This document shows positions 5,724-6,191 of a stretch of DNA of 6,191 nt, piece after piece. Position numbers and translations under genes: made by a program. The stretch spans positions 1 to 6,191 of the forward strand of contig JANWZF010000091.1 in assembly GCA_025054905.1 (NCBI GenBank). Reading direction: 5' to 3'. Within the stretch, counting starts at the first letter, position 1. Each line of letters opens with the position of its first letter. Under the pieces are notes generated by a model. That model saw nothing but the letters and a program-made list of their open reading frames with translations, was not told the origin of the DNA and made no database searches. Source of the DNA: Tepidimonas sp. Lineage in GTDB: Bacteria; Pseudomonadota; Gammaproteobacteria; Burkholderiales; Burkholderiaceae_C.

Positions 5724-6042
5724 GATCGGATTCCTGATACAACCTAAATGCCTGGATATGAAACACAACGTGACGGCCACGCGGGGCCGAGACAAGAAAA
5801 CCCTGGCACAGCAACTCGCTGCCTAGCGCCAACTTGGCCAATTGCTCAGCTTGCACGCCGAAGGCAACCGCCTTCAAACGTAGCGTTGCCAGACGCTGGC
5901 CGCCTGCTTCGACCTGCATGGACTCATGCTCCAGCACGACGTCCTGCGCCGCCATGCCTGCCGGCGTGTAACGCAGCGGGGTCCGCTCGGCCAGCCGCGC
6001 CTGCAGCTGCAGTCGATTGGGCAAAGGTTGGGCCGCAGCCAC
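5704..6042 (-). CDS. priB: Primosomal replication protein N (PriB), GTG start
   Basis: Single-stranded-DNA-binding OB-fold protein that joins PriA and DnaT-type factors in replication restart, related to SSB. Seen: 112 residues. The N-terminal strand NRLQLQARLAERTPLRYTPA resembles PriB. It is followed by VVLEHESMQVEAGGQRL, then LRLKAVAFGVQAEQLAKLAL and GFLVSAPRGRHVVFHIQAFR (81-100). The usual homology ends near residue 102. The last 10 residues (QESDHGCLST) run 20 nt into rpsR. The start is GTG at 6042, 6 nt after the rpsF stop; no ATG gives a complete N-terminus. The nearest good Shine-Dalgarno-like sequence (GGAGG) is 17 nt away in the rpsF tail, so initiation probably depends on coupling to rpsF. 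Identification leans on the rpsF-priB-rpsR order as well as on sequence. Confidence 0.92.
   Translation of the reverse strand: MAAAQPLPNRLQLQARLAERTPLRYTPAGMAAQDVVLEHESMQVEAGGQRLATLRLKAVAFGVQAEQLAKLALGSELLCQGFLVSAPRGRHVVFHIQAFRLYQESDHGCLST
5731..5736 (-). promoter_or_regulatory. Ribosome binding site of rpsR inside priB
   Basis: CAGGAA on the minus strand lies 7 nt before the rpsR ATG. It is formed by the Gln-Glu codons near the end of priB. It decides between the two possible rpsR starts in favour of 5723. Confidence 0.65.
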
Positions 6043-6048
6043 CGTGCT

Positions 6049-6191
6049 TCAGGCCGCAGCCTCCTGCTGGGCTTGCGCCTTGCGCGCTTCCTCGCGCTCG
6101 ACAGCCTTCATCATCGCCGAGGGCGCCGTCTCGGCCTTTTTCTTCTGCACCACCAGGTGGCGCAGCACGGCGTCGTTGAAGCGAAACGCCG
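6049..6191 (-). CDS. rpsF: 30S ribosomal protein bS6, C-terminal part only
   Basis: Small-subunit ribosomal protein that forms a heterodimer with bS18 on the 30S platform. Seen: the last 46 residues and the TGA stop; the N-terminus lies beyond the right edge. The family signature FRFNDAVLRHLVV is complete, followed by the basic QKKK and a charged, Ala/Glu-rich flexible tail ending EAAA. It is the first known gene of the operon with priB 6 nt downstream. The operon promoter is outside the window. Unlike E. coli bS6, the tail does not end in glutamates. Confidence 0.95.
   Translation of the reverse strand, partial: AFRFNDAVLRHLVVQKKKAETAPSAMMKAVEREEARKAQAQQEAAA

Noticed and set aside
5724..5795. 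24-residue N-terminal extension of rpsR
   Set aside because: It does not look like bS18, lies inside priB, and the start at 5723 has a proper Shine-Dalgarno.
5748..6179. 143-codon plus-strand frame opposite priB and rpsF
   Set aside because: Pro/Ala/Arg-rich shadow of real genes without any motif.
1..6191. Search for mobile elements, direct-repeat arrays, tRNA genes, or an unknown defence or biosynthetic system
   Set aside because: Every stretch over 140 bp is occupied by a recognisable housekeeping gene. I saw no repeat array, transposase, integrase, tRNA-like fold or compositional break.

Overview
The window is an ordinary, densely packed chromosomal housekeeping region from a GC-rich betaproteobacterium. 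Protein sequences and gene order fit Burkholderiales, probably Comamonadaceae or a close relative. This assignment rests on recognising protein families and on the base composition; no database search was possible. No mobile element, CRISPR array, tRNA, rRNA or foreign-looking island is visible.

Layout, left to right. Positions 1-3986 hold a minus-strand run, in transcription order rluD, scpB, rluB, ndk, rlmN (rlmN is cut by the left edge). The genes are tightly packed: 3-nt gap, 4-nt ATGA overlap, 42-nt gap, 7-nt gap. Three of the five products modify 23S rRNA (RluD, RluB, RlmN). The other two are the condensin accessory protein ScpB and nucleoside diphosphate kinase. bamD (4032-4850, plus strand) is divergent from rluD and encodes the outer-membrane assembly lipoprotein BamD. 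The bamD-rluD gap is only about 45 bp, so the best promoter candidate for each gene falls inside or at the start of the other.

Positions 4851-4986 separate bamD from the convergent rplI gene. This gap carries three consecutive perfect inverted repeats, probably a bidirectional terminator region. From 4987 to the right edge lies the classical minus-strand operon rpsF-priB-rpsR-rplI (bS6, primosomal protein N, bS18, bL9), with rpsF cut by the right edge. In this operon the end of priB overlaps the start of rpsR by 20 bp.

Together the genes serve ribosome assembly and maturation (bS6, bS18, bL9, RluD, RluB, RlmN), replication restart and chromosome segregation (PriB, ScpB), nucleotide balance (Ndk) and envelope biogenesis (BamD). 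I did not find a convincing undescribed system. The points worth a second look are mostly regulatory architecture: nested divergent promoters, stacked hairpins and overlapping genes.
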